A stretch of 64,000 nt of DNA from Nymphaea colorata (lineage: Eukaryota; Streptophyta; Magnoliopsida; Nymphaeales; Nymphaeaceae): the NCBI RefSeq assembly GCF_008831285.2, contig NC_045145.1, forward strand, positions 9,234,802 through 9,298,801, in the 5' to 3' direction. Below the pieces are notes generated by a model. The model was not told where the DNA came from. It saw nothing but the letters and a program-made list of their open reading frames with translations, and did no database searches. Positions within the stretch are counted from its first letter, which is position 1; every line of letters starts with the position of its first letter. Both the position numbers and the translations under genes were made by a program. Of this stretch, positions 37,101 through 49,960 are shown piece by piece.

Positions 37101-38935
37101 ATCCCTGTATGCGTTAGCTTGGGGTGGTTCAATGGCTACTTGCTTTCTATTTCAGCCAACCTATCCCTGTGCTGACCTGTTAATTCAGCTGAACCTTTTT
37201 TCAGCAATTGCTACAATCTGACATCCATTCCTACTACTATAGTTTCTTGTAATATTTCCCATTCTAGCTTCGTGTTCTTTTGTTATGGCTGCACAAGGGA
37301 TGTCCATGAGTTTGCAATTAAGTATGCCTTAGATTATGTCCTTAATCATGCATACCATCAACAATGGCATAGGACAAGTTGTGTTCCCTTTGCTTTATTA
37401 GGCAACTTGATATTACTCTTGAAGTAGTTCCCGTAGTGTCAAAAGCCTTTATTTGTCACATGAGCAAAGATTATGCATATATCCCAAAAGCCAAATCCAC
37501 CAAATCGTGATTACCATCCACATGAGTGGAAATGGCTTGAAATAATCACAGCCAATGTAAATTGGGTTGCTCAAATAGTCCAACAATAAATGTTCACTTC
37601 CTACTGTTCTATAAATGGGGATCAAACATCCGTGAAGTTACCATTCTTTTGCAGTATAAAGCTTAGAAAGATTAGGCATGCAACCAAAAATGATAGGGCA
37701 GTTCAATTACCACCATTCAAGGGGCGCAAATTAATACGATTTTCCTTGAAATCAAGGAAAAGGTGTAACTGGCAATATAAAGCCTTGTATTTCCACTTGG
37801 ATGTCATTTCAATCAGTCCAGCAATTTGATTGAGTAAAAAGCCTCATCTAGATGTAGACCATAGGTCTTAAAAAGGGGGAGAGCCGAAGAATGTGTAAGA
37901 ATGGGCATGGATTTGCATGTTTGATTGATCTAATTTGGTATCTGATTAATATTATGTGGAATTGGATTGGTTTGTTTTTACACGTCTGATTAGAATTTGG
38001 AACTTATATAGGATTGATTGAGCATTATGGTTTACCTATTTTGCCATATATTTTTTTTTGTATATGAGATTGCATTGGTTAGAGCTAGTAATTCTAAGAT
38101 CATGCTTTCCAGATTTTTCTTTATTTTTAAAATTTTGTTTTGTTTAAATGCAGTTTTCCTTGATTTTTTCTGGTTAATATAGTTTTGGTGAACAATGCAT
38201 TTGATTCGTGTAATAGTATAGGCATATCTTGATTAGCTTCCTTAAAAGGTGGGATATGCACACTTATTTATATTAGGACCAACAAGTTTGGCAGTTGTTT
38301 CAATCTTAAAAATAAGTAGAAAATAAGTTTCCTCGCACGAACCATGGAAGGAGAACATGAAGAACTACGAAAAAGAAATTCATTAGTTTTGTTGGCATGA
38401 GCTCTATACTTGGCTTGGGCTTGAAGCATTTGAGCTCAGGAATCTGGGTTTAATACTGATGAGCAAATCACCAATCCTAGACTCCTGTATTAGACAAACT
38501 ATAAAACTTGTAATGGATTGAAAGATAACTTGATGTATATTCTAGTGGGTACATAAACTAATTTTCATGTTACAACTGTTATTAAAATGGGAAGAATCCA
38601 TATCCATAGTAATGGCATGATTGTGGAGATGATATGTAGCATTAGCATATTTATATTCTTCAATGATAGAATTGCTACATATGTCTTTACCTAAAATGTA
38701 GTTATTGGCTTTTATAAACCATAGAAATTCAAATAACAGTGCAAGAAATAAATTAAGAACTGAATCAAGATCATACTAGAATAAGTTATGAAGCAATGGA
38801 AGAGAATAACTTGCTAGGAAAACAAAAATGGTGTATGTCTAGAATCTAGCCGTATGACCCAAAGCACAACCATAATCTCCATGCACAAGAAAAACAAAGA
38901 AACTAGTTGTCAATCTATGGATCTGAAAGAATGAA
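37101..38935. other. no recognisable gene
   Basis: AT-rich. The 79-codon + frame at 37,590-37,829 has no motif. Confidence 0.4.
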
Positions 38936-38939
38936 GAAA

Positions 38940-39280
38940 TTGGGATTTAGTATGGCATCATGCTGCCCTTTGTGCTGAAGTGAATAGGAAACGAAGAGTC
39001 ATCTATTCTTTGTAAGCCCAATCAGCATGCCAATATGGCAAATGATAGATCACGCTTTCAGGCACCATCAGCCACTAACATTATGTTGGCTTTCAAGTGG
39101 AAGCATGGAAGAAATGAAAAGAATAAGACTATTGAAAAGTGTTGGAAGAATTGTTTCCATGTAGCAGTGTGTTATATATGGAAGCTAAGGAACAACCTAA
39201 GACATGGTTCTAAGAGCAGGCTAGATGATGAAGCCACGAGATGTTGGTTGCAATGCACAGGGGTGAAATGAGGAATGCAG
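38940..39280 (+). pseudogene. LINE ORF2 3' end (zinc-finger region)
   Basis: At 38,950-39,015 the reading ASCCPLCAEVNRKRRVIYSL has the CPLC-x-E pattern of the RT-associated zinc finger (zf-RVT) of plant LINEs, interrupted by a TAA. At 39,035-39,271 a 78-codon frame reads KCWKNCFHVAVCYIWKLRNN, closely similar to IFHVCIWFIWKLRN at the end of the LINE near 10 kb. Upstream domains are missing, as in 5'-truncated LINE copies. Confidence 0.7.
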
Positions 39281-39999
39281 GAGAGATTTAATCAGCCATA
39301 TGGATACTGGGATTAGCAGGAGGGAAATGGAATTGTGGCAAAAACAATAAGATTAGCATCCATATCTCTATCAGGATTAGAGGATTGATTATATGGGTAG
39401 CCGGTGTAGCGTAGCATTGGGATGATAGATTTATATTTGGGACTATGAGACGGGCTATGATTTGCGGAAGTGTTTCCCTTGATCTTAAGGAAGTTTCAAG
39501 ATTTTGCCCTAAATTTATTATCACCTTATTATGATATAATCTTGTCTTACTTAAGCTTCTTAGAAATGTGCTTGTGAACATACGTGAATCTCATAAGTGC
39601 ATGTTTATGAATAATTGCATGAATTCTATATGCTTGAAAAAAAATCATTCATACCATGACATTCAACTAAAAGTAATGAAAAAGGAAAATAAAAACATTT
39701 TAAAAGTTAATGGGTGTAATTCTTCATCTAGTGAGTCACTTAAATATATATTCAAAGTCTAGATGGGCCATGCTTAGCCAGAAAGGAATGAAATATTCAA
39801 AAAGGGTGGAGATGGACTTGCAATTGGAAAATTGCAAAAATTGCATGAACAATGCAAATTAACTTGTACATCAAATATATTAGGTGTTTTCTCGACTTGG
39901 GCATGCCCTAACTTTAAAAAACATGGAAATATAAAAATATCCTGCCCCAAGTCTCACCATCATAATATATAACTACAAACCAAGAAATCATTCGTTCGA
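39281..39999. other. no recognisable gene
   Basis: Between the LINE end and the antisense LTR. No motif in the 97-codon antisense frame at 39,288-39,581. Confidence 0.4.
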
Positions 40000-42636
40000 A
40001 CAAGCCATCAAGGCAACTAAATGATAGAGAGGGCTGCAAAGAGAAAGGGGGAGAAAGATGGATATATATTATGAGAGAAATAAAGAAAGACAAAAATTAT
40101 TTAATTGAGAAATGGAAAAATAGTAAGAAACAAAAATAGAAAAAGATAAAAATATAGAGAAAGAGTTTCAAAAAAAGGAGATAAAAAGAAACAAAGAGAG
40201 ATGAGAAGAGGCTTTTCGAAAGAGAGAAAGGGAGGCATATAGTTTTTAAAAGGAGAGATAAAATTTAGTTAAAAAGAGAGAAACAAGTTAGAAGGATAGA
40301 CAAAAAAGAGAGATAGAAAAAAAGAGAGACAAAAATGAGATATGAAAAAATAGAGAGAGAGAGGAGTTCAAATGAAAGAAAGAAAAGTTAAAAATGAAAG
40401 AAAAAATGTGAAATTAAAAATGTGAAAAAAACAAGTTAAAAATAGATAAACAAGCTAGAATGAGATATATGAACTAAAAAGAAAGAGAGATTAATTTAAA
40501 AATAAAGAGAGATGAAGTCATATTAAAAAGGATAGACAAAGAAAGATTAGAAAGTTATACTTATCTCAGTCATTCCTGAAGCTTTAAAGAATAACTAAAG
40601 CTCTAGAGAGGTACCTAGTCCTTGCCTTGTCATGAAGTAGAGAGAAAAAGACAAGGAAAAAGAAAAAAAGAAAAAGGGTGGATTAAAAGAGAGAGGGTAA
40701 AACTGAAGGCTACATACCTTAAAGAGGAAGATCTGGGATAGAGGTGACTCCTCACTCTTCCGGGCAACAGAAACTCTTTAATGGTTTCCACTTGCTAAAG
40801 ATGGAGACTTGAAGTTTTGAGATAACCAAGTTAGGGAAGATGAAGAGGAAGAGAATAATAGAAGTTGAAAGAGGAGAGTAAGATGGTTAGAAGATGAGAG
40901 AGAGAACTCCAGGTTGTTGATGTGTTCGATGAGAGAAATGAGAAGTATTTCTAGAGGAATGATGCCCATGAGCATTATCATCATATTCATTATGTAATTA
41001 GAAGTAATCTAGTCATTATTACCTAGAAAATTAACTTGATTACAATAATAAGGTCAAATTTTCCCAAAATCACCATGGGTTTGACCGCATCAGGGGCCAG
41101 GCTGCCTCCTAACCCTGCCCAGCCTCAGCATGGCCGAGTGTTAGGTGTAAAAGGCTATACTGTCTTGTCACATGTCTAATCTGGCCGATTGCAGACCTCG
41201 GCTGGCCATCGAGGCGTATCCTGCTGGGCCACAAACCTCACTTGGCAGGGTTAGGCCAACCAGCGGCTAGGGCCGAATCTTCCTAGGTGGTTCGGCAGGC
41301 TGGCTGCTGCTAGCTCAGCCACTATGGCTAGGCACGGCCAAGCTTGGCCCTGCGAGGCTAGCCACCACTTCGCCAGAACCTGTAAAACCTGGACGGATCT
41401 GGTCGTGCTGGGTATAGCTTGAGGGAGCCAAGTCAGCCTGCCATGCCAGCCGTGGGCCACATGGAGAGAGAGAAAGGGCAATTTGGGTATTTTGATAAAA
41501 AATGAGGGTATTTCTAGAAAGATTAAGGAAATTTAGAGAAACATCAAAAGCATTTTGGGAATTCGAGGATATTTTGTGAAAATTTGTGGCTACTTTGGTA
41601 ATTTTGAACAGTAAATCAATGTTTTAAAAAAATTATCATGAACCCTTGATCCATAGCTCTCCCAAGAGTTTGTGACTTGGATTTGGATATGAAATGGGAC
41701 CCAAATATAGGTGCAGGTCAATTATAGAATTTTGGAGTAGCATTGGATACGAGGAATGGATATGGATCCCAAATGTGAATTTGGATCTGAAAACGGATCA
41801 ATGAAGCGGATCTGAAAATGGATTTAGAATCATAAATTTGGATTGAATACTGGAATTCGTTAAGTAACTCAAATTTATATGTGGATATCATGTTTGGATA
41901 TCAATATTTGATTTTGAAATGGAATTGCGGATTTCAACATGAGTTGCGATAGAAACAAGGAATTTGAATCTAGATCAAAGATTGGATCTATAAAAGCATA
42001 TGGACCAAAATTTTGGATCTTGGATCCGGATTAGATCTAATTGGATACAATGCTAGGATTTGAATCAAATGGGTTTCAAATTGGGATTTAGATCTAGATT
42101 TAGATATCGAAGTTTGTTTTCGATGTGGTTTGGATTTAAAATTTTGTGTTGGACCCCGTTTGGATCTATAAGCATGTTTTGGATTTGGTTTGGATCCGAA
42201 ATTCTGTTTTGGATCTAGATTTGCATATAAAAAACTGTTTTGGATAAAATTTTAGATATAAAAGCCTGTTTAGGAACAAAAGTTGGTATTTGGATCTAGG
42301 GCTTTGTTTTGTATCTAGAGCTGGGATTTGGATACATATCTGGATCTAGGGATCGGTTTTGAGACGTTGTATAAGTTTTTGGACTATATATAGACTTGAG
42401 TTTGGATCTAAAGTATAAAATAAGTCTAAATTGGGGTTGGCCTTGCATCTAAGGATTGAAATTAGATCCAAATGAGTCACAAATATAGTTGACGATCAAA
42501 TTAGAGAAGAAGTTGATCAAAATCCAGGGAAATTAAAGTGTTTGATGCCAAAAATCATTGATATTTACTATAAATCTGTCATAAAATGTTTGCACAATGT
42601 TGAATGTAGACTTTTGAAAATTTTGGGGTGATTAAA
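40000..42636 (-). mobile_element. antisense LTR, Tat-like (left bound approximate)
   Basis: Read on the minus strand it begins near 42,636 with TTTAATCACCCCAAAATTTT, matching the LTR start TGTAATCACTCC at 45,088. It is directly preceded by a polypurine-tract-like CCAAAAAGGAAGAC, which marks a 3' LTR. Then come the degenerate GGATCT/TTTGGAT array (42,460-41,640), a GC-rich GGCC cluster (41,465-41,085), a pyrimidine-rich leader (40,990-40,730) and a CT-rich tail (40,720-40,020; GA-rich on +). The CT-rich tail sits where the 5' LTR of the complete element has its CTCTCT runs. The terminal TG appears mutated to TA. No pol sequence adjoins it, so it is a solo or orphan LTR. Confidence 0.6.
40020..40720. 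repeat. GA-rich purine tract, ~700 bp
   Basis: Irregular AAAGAGAGA-type sequence on +, part of the antisense LTR. Confidence 0.85.
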
Positions 42637-43489
42637 TATAGTCTTCCTTTTTGGAAAGGTTTATTTATTTTGCACAATAAAAGGAAATCAACCACTAGCT
42701 ATTTCTACTTCATGCACACACGGAACAAAAATATTTTATTCCATGCATAAGTATGCAATGTAAACTGAAGGTTTGGGCACATACTATTTCTATTGTGTGC
42801 ACATAGAGCAAAAATAATGCAGACAAAATATTCAATTTAGCTACTAAACCTAGAATATTAACATTAGAATATGCACAATGATAGTCAAGCAGAATTAATC
42901 TAATAAACATGCATATTCTTTATTGCTAATTTTAAAAACATAAATGACCCTCTATTGAGGGGCTCGTAGTCTACTAATGAAATAACTTACGATAGGTGAG
43001 TGTGCTTTCACACAAATAGATAAAAAGAAGGCTTTATGAAGTTTTTTGCTTTTAGGTGAGGAGGAGTATTTCATCTTACTATCCGGTGGAGAACTGAAGC
43101 GCCCACCTTTCCTTCCAACTCTCCAGGATACTAAACCTACTCTCAATACATCAGGGTGATGCCCCAACTATGTTTCAACTTGCATATCGGTGTCCCCTTT
43201 TGCAGCATAAGGAGTTTGATGCCATAGGAGCTCAAAACAAAACTAGCTGCCTACTATCCTCTGCCCAATCCATTGTGCCAACCCCTTGGGGGGATTATGA
43301 AGTCATTTTCCTTTCATATTTAATCTTGTGTAGTAAAAACAATAGATGGAAGCTCTGGAACCACTGATACTAGGGCGATTGAATGTGTGAAAATATGGAG
43401 GTTATGGGTTTGCTTCAAGATGTCTACTATTGTAAACAATTGTGTTGAGTTATTAATGTTGGGCTCTATCTATTGAGAGATAAGTTGTC
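42637..43489. other. no recognisable gene
   Basis: Left flank of the hAT transposase remnant. No inverted terminal repeat was found here. Confidence 0.35.
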
Positions 43490-45087
43490 TCCAAGAGAAA
43501 AAAAGAAAACTTCAAAGGTATGGATTGATTTTACACTAGTTACACACAAAGGAATAGTTCATGCAAAATGCAAATATTGTGGTAAATGATTGAAGGATGT
43601 AGTGCTAATAAAAAGTAGTCACTCAGATCAAAACAAAAATTCATGTTTTAGAAAACACATTAGTGACCAAAAACAGTGAACTTTGTCACTTACAAGTGGT
43701 TTGATATCAAAGTGTGTAATAGCACATGAGCTTTTGTTTAATTTAGTAGAACATAAATATTATAAGAAGCTTCTTTAGGCTTGCAATCCAAGGTTTGTTC
43801 AATTTTTCAGAAGAATACTTAAAAATGATATTATATCAATGTACAAAACTGAGAGAATGTGATCGAAGGATTTATAAATTATTCTATGAGCAAGTTTCAT
43901 TCACATTTGATATGTGAACTTCATAGGAAATGTTAGGGTATTTATATGTGATAGGACAGTATACAAATAAAGATTGGAAGTTGCATGCTCACATATTCAG
44001 TTTTGTATATGTACCTCCACCACATAATGAAAAAAAAATTGTAAGAGGTTTTATCAAAATGCATCTCTAAATTAAATATTTAATTAAAGTTATTTTCCAT
44101 TACTGGCTTTCTTTTGCTACTATGACCTTCCCAACCACAATTTTTTATTTCTTACAGGCAGTTCATTTTCCCATGAATAAATAGTGGGTTCCATCGATGG
44201 TTACTTCTTAAACAGCGAGCTCCTATCTATATACCGTTGGTAATTGTTCGATAAATGATAGTGCAATAACTACATTAAAAATGACCATAAGAAGAAGAAA
44301 ACTTATTCCATTGAGAGGGTAGCACTTGCATATCTATTGTGATACACATTTAAATCTCATGGATAAATATGGTTTGCAAGATATGCATGATACAATTTCA
44401 AAAATTCATGAAAGTGTTAAATACATAAAAAGGTTACCAAAACAATTGCATACTTTTAAGGATTGTATAAGAAAATTAGGGTTAAATTATACATGGAAAC
44501 TAACCTATGATGTTCATACTTGATGGAACTCTATATATTTCATGTTGAAAGATAAATTGTTCTACAAATGTCTTTCAACATTTAACTTCTGTTGATCCCA
44601 ATTATATAAATTTGTCTTCTGATGATAAGTGGTCTATGTATCTCTTTTGTGTCAATTTTTGATGTTATTCTACAATGCAACAACCATCTTTGTTGCCACT
44701 AGACATGTAACAACTAATGTAGATTTTGAAGAAATATAAAAGGCATAACGAACGTTTGCATAGGCATCATATGGCAGCTAATGATTATATGAGGACATTA
44801 ACATATAAAATGCAAGAAAATTTTAACCAATATTGAGAAGATTGCACTGTTCTCTTTGTAATTGTATTTGTTTTATATGCTAGGCCTAAATTATATATTT
44901 AAAGTTTTTGCTTGAGAGTTTGAATGAACTTAATGCAATGGTACAATATGAGAAAATAGAAAGCAGCCTTCATGAGTTGTATGATGGGTACAAAAGTGTG
45001 TATGGTGCAAATGATAGAGAAAATGAACCTGCAATAGTGCCATAATGGAAGCTAAAGAAGATAGAGATTTATCAAATGATGTTTAAT
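43490..45087 (+). pseudogene. hAT transposase (RICESLEEPER-like), 5' portion
   Basis: The + strand keeps the family order. A BED zinc finger lies at about 43,520-43,590 (KVWIDFTLVTHKGIV, then AKCKYCGK). EHKYYKKLL and CNPRFVQFFRR, with NDIISMYKTER, are at 43,745-43,860. NCSINDSAITTLK, the DN-S-ND catalytic-region motif, is near 44,243. LHIYCDTHLNLM follows near 44,325. ISKIHESVKYIKRLPKQ leads up to the T-RWNS block at 44,400-44,545. Near 44,805 comes KMQENFNQY. Stops and frameshifts occur throughout. The sequence is cut at 45,087 by the Tat retrotransposon and resumes at 58,506 with the C-terminal domain. Such proteins cut and paste hAT elements in the nucleus; this copy is dead. Confidence 0.85.
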
Positions 45088-48000
45088 TGTAATCACTCCA
45101 AATTTTTCCAAAAGACTATATTATTTTACCCATGCACAAAAATAAAATTTAGACGTAAGATTCAAATCCAAAAGCCAACTCTCAGATTCAAAACCTAGGT
45201 TTAGATCCAAATTGAGCATTTCAAACTCAAAATCCAAAATCGAGCTCAAAACAATAAAGTCTGGTGCTATAAGCATCGCGAGCGCGTGCTCAGACTTCTC
45301 CATTGTTTTACGCTTTGTCTTTGCACCAAAATATGTTTTTGAAACCTGAAATGAAGCCGACCACCCTGTTGTAACAAAAAACCTATTTTATATACTTTTT
45401 AAATAAATTAAACAAAAAAGGAGGTTTTATGCTCATTTTATCTTATTTTTATTTCTATATTATTTTATTTTAAAAAAACAACATCAATTGAGAGTCGTAC
45501 GATGCGCAAATCGCGTGACACACAATCGCTCTGTCCACACCCCAAAGGAGTGTTTGCAGGGCTAATGGCCAATCCCACTTAGTCAAAACCTATTTTTTAG
45601 AAAGGATTTTGAAAATAATTCAAAATTAATTAAAATTCGCATGAAAATATTGTGAAATTAAAAAAAATCAAATTTTGAGTTTTGGATCTTAAACTCTCTA
45701 TAAATACCCTCATAATCCCCCTCTTGGGCATGAGCTAGCACTTGGAGAAACTCTAGTGCATTCTCACTTTAAGATTTTTTCACTTTAGCTCTCTTCCTCC
45801 ATTTCCCTCTTCCTCCTTCCTTTTCATTCTTCTTCTTCTTCTCCAACTTGGAGCAAGCTTCATCAAACTACAACTCTCTTGGAAGCATCCTCTTCCTCAT
45901 CTTGGAGCTTCACTCAAGGAGATCTAGGATCATTCAAAGCTAAGGTGTTCATTTTCCCTAAAGTTGTTCTCATTAGAGGTATGTGATCAACATCTCATTC
46001 CATTTTTTATTTTCTCTCATCTTCATCTCCCCATGATCATATGAGATAGCTCCCGAACCTCTATTTTAGAGTCAAGGAGCGTGCTTCGAGTGCATCAGGA
46101 ATATGAGAAGATGAGATGATATTTCATTTTATGATTAAATCATGTTCTCTTTTCTTGAATATAGCCATGTTTTGGTTCCCTTGGTTCCTCTCCTTTTCAG
46201 CTCCCCATGGCCATATGAGATAGCTCTCAAACTTCTATTTTAGAGTCAAGGAGTTACGCTCGAGTGCACCAGGAGTATGAGAAGATGAGATGATATTTCA
46301 TTTTATGATTGAATCATGCTTTCTCTTTTCTTGAATGTTGTTTTATTTTAAGATATTATCTATGCATAGTTGTTTGATTTTTCATTTGTATGTGAACGCA
46401 CAATGAGAATGAGAGTGTGGTTTGAGACTCTTCATTTTTATATTAAGTTTTGAGGTTGGGGCTTGTCCAACCTAGGGAAAACCCTCACGAATGTGTACAT
46501 GTTAATATGCATTTTCATGTCATTTTTGCGTTAGTTTCCTTTTAATCATTCGATTAAGAACCCTAATGTACACCTTATGGTGTGGTTTGGCTTTCTTCCA
46601 TACCCAACGGTCCAACCCAGGGAAAACCATCATGAATGTGTACATGTTAACATGCATTTTTCATGTCATTTTGCGTTAGTTTCCTTGTAATCATTTGATT
46701 ACGAACCCTAATGAATGCCTTATGGTGCGGTTTGGCTTTCTTCCACACCCAACGGTGGAAGAAGCATATTCTCTTGTAACAAATGAAATAACTATGTTTT
46801 ATGTTCATATATAAGAATATTTGAGATCATGCTTTCCAAAACATTTTCGAAAGAACCCTCTCTAATGTGGCTTTGGAGACTTAGCTTAGGCTATTCCATG
46901 AGTCCAAGCTCTCTTCCGGCCTACATCAAACTTAAAGTCGGTTATTTTAAGTCATTTTTTTATCTTTAATCTTATGAAGACATACAAGTTATATACATAT
47001 ATGTGCGCATGATGATTCCCATCATCCTTCACTCTTTATGTTTTCATATTTTATTTTTACAAAATTTCATATCCATATGAATGTGTATATACATGAATGT
47101 CCTATTTTCTCTCTCTAGAATCTTTTATTTCGTTTTTCTAATCAAATGCTTTCATCTACAAATTTCGTTTATATATCTTTGTGTGTGTGTGTATTTCCCT
47201 ATTTTCTTTCTTCTGAAATCTCTCTTTCTATTCAAATGAATGTCATTTTTACAAACTTTCATATATATGTATATGTGATAGTATATACACATGTATGTGC
47301 ATCTTTTTCTATCTCCCTTTCTTTCTCTCTTTCTTTTAAAATTTTCATTTTTCTCCTCTACTTAATTTAAAACGTCATTATCAAAAGCTTATATATGTAT
47401 ACATACATACATATAAAGAATATGTATCTCTTCCTCTTTCAAAAATCTTTCATCTAGTCATCTTTGAAGTCTCCCTCTCCCTCTCTTTCTCTCTCTCTTT
47501 TCATGAAAGTATTTCATCTTTTCTATTCTTTTAGATATTTTCCTCATGATCTTTTATTTACCGACTTCATCAAGACCAAAACTCAAGTAATGACCCAATA
47601 TTGGATTCATGTTTGATGGTCTACAACCCCAATCTAATTTCAAAAATTTTTCTATCTTGGTAAAAATATTTATGTTAACTACAAAACAAAATTCTTAGAT
47701 GTATGTTATGGTAGAAATGTTTTTAGATGAATGTTATAGTAGGAATGTTTTGCTCTCTTCTAATCATATAGGATCAATGCATCTATGCATTTACCTTCAC
47801 TTAATATCACTTTTGATCACAAGCACCACTCTAAATAACTTAAGCAAGAGGAGATGGAGATCTAATTAGGTGGTAACCGAATTAGAGCAAAATCTTAAAC
47901 CTACTTAAAGTCTTAAGAGAACACTAAAGTGACTTAAAAAAGAGATCTCCAAAGTTTTCCAAATATTTATAAGAATTTTTGAAAATCAAAATGTTTTACA

Positions 48001-48264
48001 CTCTCAAAATCTTGAAGCATGAAATCTTCAACATTTTCTCAAATACTACACCACATATAGAGTGAAAAGGTGGTTAAGTTAAAATGAAATGCATCAATAA
48101 TAAACATAGCCCTTGGATTGAATACCCCCATAAAAGCGTCGGGAACGGTTGATCCTCGTACCAACAAACGAGTCTCTTTCTCTTCTATTTTCAAAACAAA
48201 ACCTCATTTTTTCTGAAGCACTCCAAAAAACCAAAAACGAAAATAAGTTTTGGGGATACGAGCA
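45088..48264 (+). repeat. 5' LTR of Tat element (3177 bp)
   Basis: TGTAATCACTCC at the start and ATACGAGCA at the end. A degenerate AAATCCAAA array lies at 45,120-45,250, a TATA box at 45,695, and a CT-rich leader at 45,780-45,850. Two ~174-bp units start CTCCCCATG at 46,027 and 46,201. Two 145-bp units start TCCAACC at 46,466 and 46,611. The CT/TA-rich region is 46,980-47,520. It is about 340 bp longer than the 3' LTR, partly because the 145-bp unit is single in the 3' copy. Confidence 0.9.
45695..45706 (+). promoter_or_regulatory. TATA box of 5' LTR
   Basis: CTCTATAAATAC, conserved as CCTATAAATAC at 56,054 in the 3' LTR and followed in both by CTCATAATCCCC. Confidence 0.65.
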
Positions 48265-48266
48265 GA

Positions 48267-48283
48267 TGGCAACCGTGATGGGA
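48267..48283 (+). other. primer-binding-site-like sequence
   Basis: TGGCAACCGTGATGGGA, two bases after the CA end of the 5' LTR. It looks like a diverged complement of a tRNA 3' end beginning TGGCA; tRNA-Arg is a candidate, from memory, and Ogre-type elements often use it. The exact tRNA is not established. Confidence 0.5.
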
Positions 48284-49202
48284 CCTGTAATCATTTGGCT
48301 ATGATTATAATTGATGCATTTATACTACTAACTTGAACATCTCACGTATTGCGATGATAAAACACGTTCCCTTCTTTGACCTTAACCCTATCGGCATTGT
48401 ATTATTTTTCTTGGTGATTGTATTTGCTTTCTTGCATATAAGACTAACTGAGGAGAATCAATCATGTTTACTTAGATCTAAGGTCAAATACAACCCTCCT
48501 CAATTTAAGGCTTGATTGAAAACAATGTTTGCTCCTTTACTTATTTTAATCACCATCTTAGGCAACATTGCATTAGTGACAACTGATTTTACATGCTTGC
48601 TCATATTTCAAAAATTCATCATACCTATTTGTCACGGTTATGATGTTGTTGGGCTTGGTCTTAAGTGGTAGTACAAGACTAAGTCTTACAACTGGATCAC
48701 ACCTTGAGCGGGAAAGCCCCTTCGTTAGTACCATGAGTGGTAATTTGTGGTATATCGACGAGTGATCAAGAAAAAGTTGATGAACCCTTAGTGGCCCAAT
48801 GAAGAATCTATGGTAGTACTAAGTCATTCGGCTAAAGTATATAATCATAACTTAACATTGGATTATCGTGGCACAAAATTATCTTAATTAAGTCCCTATA
48901 TCCATTTTATTCAAAATTATTTCAAATGACATATGAATGTGTATAAAACCTTATGTGATGTTTTACAACCTCATTATATACCTCTACTTCATATTGTCTT
49001 TGTCAACTTAGTCAATTTTTTCACTAATCTAATCTTTACCTTTCAGAGTCATCATTCAAGATGTATTCTTTCCAACAGGGTGTCACTTTTCCTTATGATC
49101 ACATCCTCTTCGACAAAAGACCCGAACGGTCTACCTTTCCTTATGATCACATCCTCTTTGGCTCCCGAATGGTATCAGTCTTAACATCCCACCTTCTTTC
49201 GG
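48284..49202 (+). other. 5' leader of Tat element
   Basis: Non-coding in the readings I made. Contains a ~45-bp direct duplication (CTTATGATCACATCCTCTT at about 49,092 and 49,139). Part of it recurs at 36.9-37.1 kb. Confidence 0.6.
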
Positions 49203-49960
49203 ATGTTTCCTTCTTACTTTGAAGAATGTGGGCTGGAGACAGTAGCAGCCGGAGGAATGCAATTAGTGGATGGAAATTTGGTGCATGCAATTGTCGAGCA
49301 ATGGAACTCAATGACCTCCTCTTTTTTACTTTCATGGGAAGAAATGACAGTATTGTTAGATGAATTTACTGAAATACTATATCTTTCCACCGCAACTTGT
49401 GACCCAAATGAACCATTAGAGAAACAGTTCCTCATGAACCCGCCTAAGGTTAATGCAAATGTACTTATAGCTCATTTTACGGGACGAAAAACTTGGCCTC
49501 TAGTAGAAAACCATGAGAACCAAAGCATCAACCTTAAAAACTTGTATGAAGAATTTGAAGCCTATGTTGAATCTTCCTTTTTACCTCGAGAAGCTATAAG
49601 AAGAATTAAACATTGTATGATGCTCTACACAGTGGGAGTGACCCTTTTCACCTATGGAAGTGACCTCATAGATGTGTGTGTTGCCTAACTTTTTCATATA
49701 TGGGGGCATATTGGGACCCGACACTTGTCAATAGCAATGATAGCCTTGGCTTTTCTTTATCGAGGACTCACCCGCTTCACCATTGGAGATACTGACTTCA
49801 TAGAAGGATGCACATATGCTTTGCAATTGTAGTTTCTCAAGCACGTGGGACCCCAAGCTAGTCTATTCAAAAACACTGATGGAGCATTGGCAGTCTTAAA
49901 ACAACACTGTTGCTCGATTGAAAAGTTGGATGGAGATGAGATCATTTAAGACTATTGTGA
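49203..49960 (+). pseudogene. ORF1 of Tat element (plant-mobile-domain-like)
   Basis: The 161-codon frame 49,203-49,688 contains LVHAIVEQWNSMTSSF, SWEEMTVLLDEF, VLIAHFTGRK and AYVESSFLPREAIRR. The pattern 'visit W, F, EMT-LL-D' resembles the plant mobile domain / DUF7745 type of protein found as an extra ORF before gag in Ogre-like elements. Frame-shifted continuation to about 49,960 (LAFLYRGLTRFTIGDTDF, then GCTYALQL) fits the downstream part of that domain. Function unknown in the family. The assignment is from pattern memory and needs a profile search. Confidence 0.5.

Noticed and set aside
49203-49688. Host gene encoding a 161-residue protein
   Set aside because: It lies between the LTRs of the Tat element at the place of its extra ORF.
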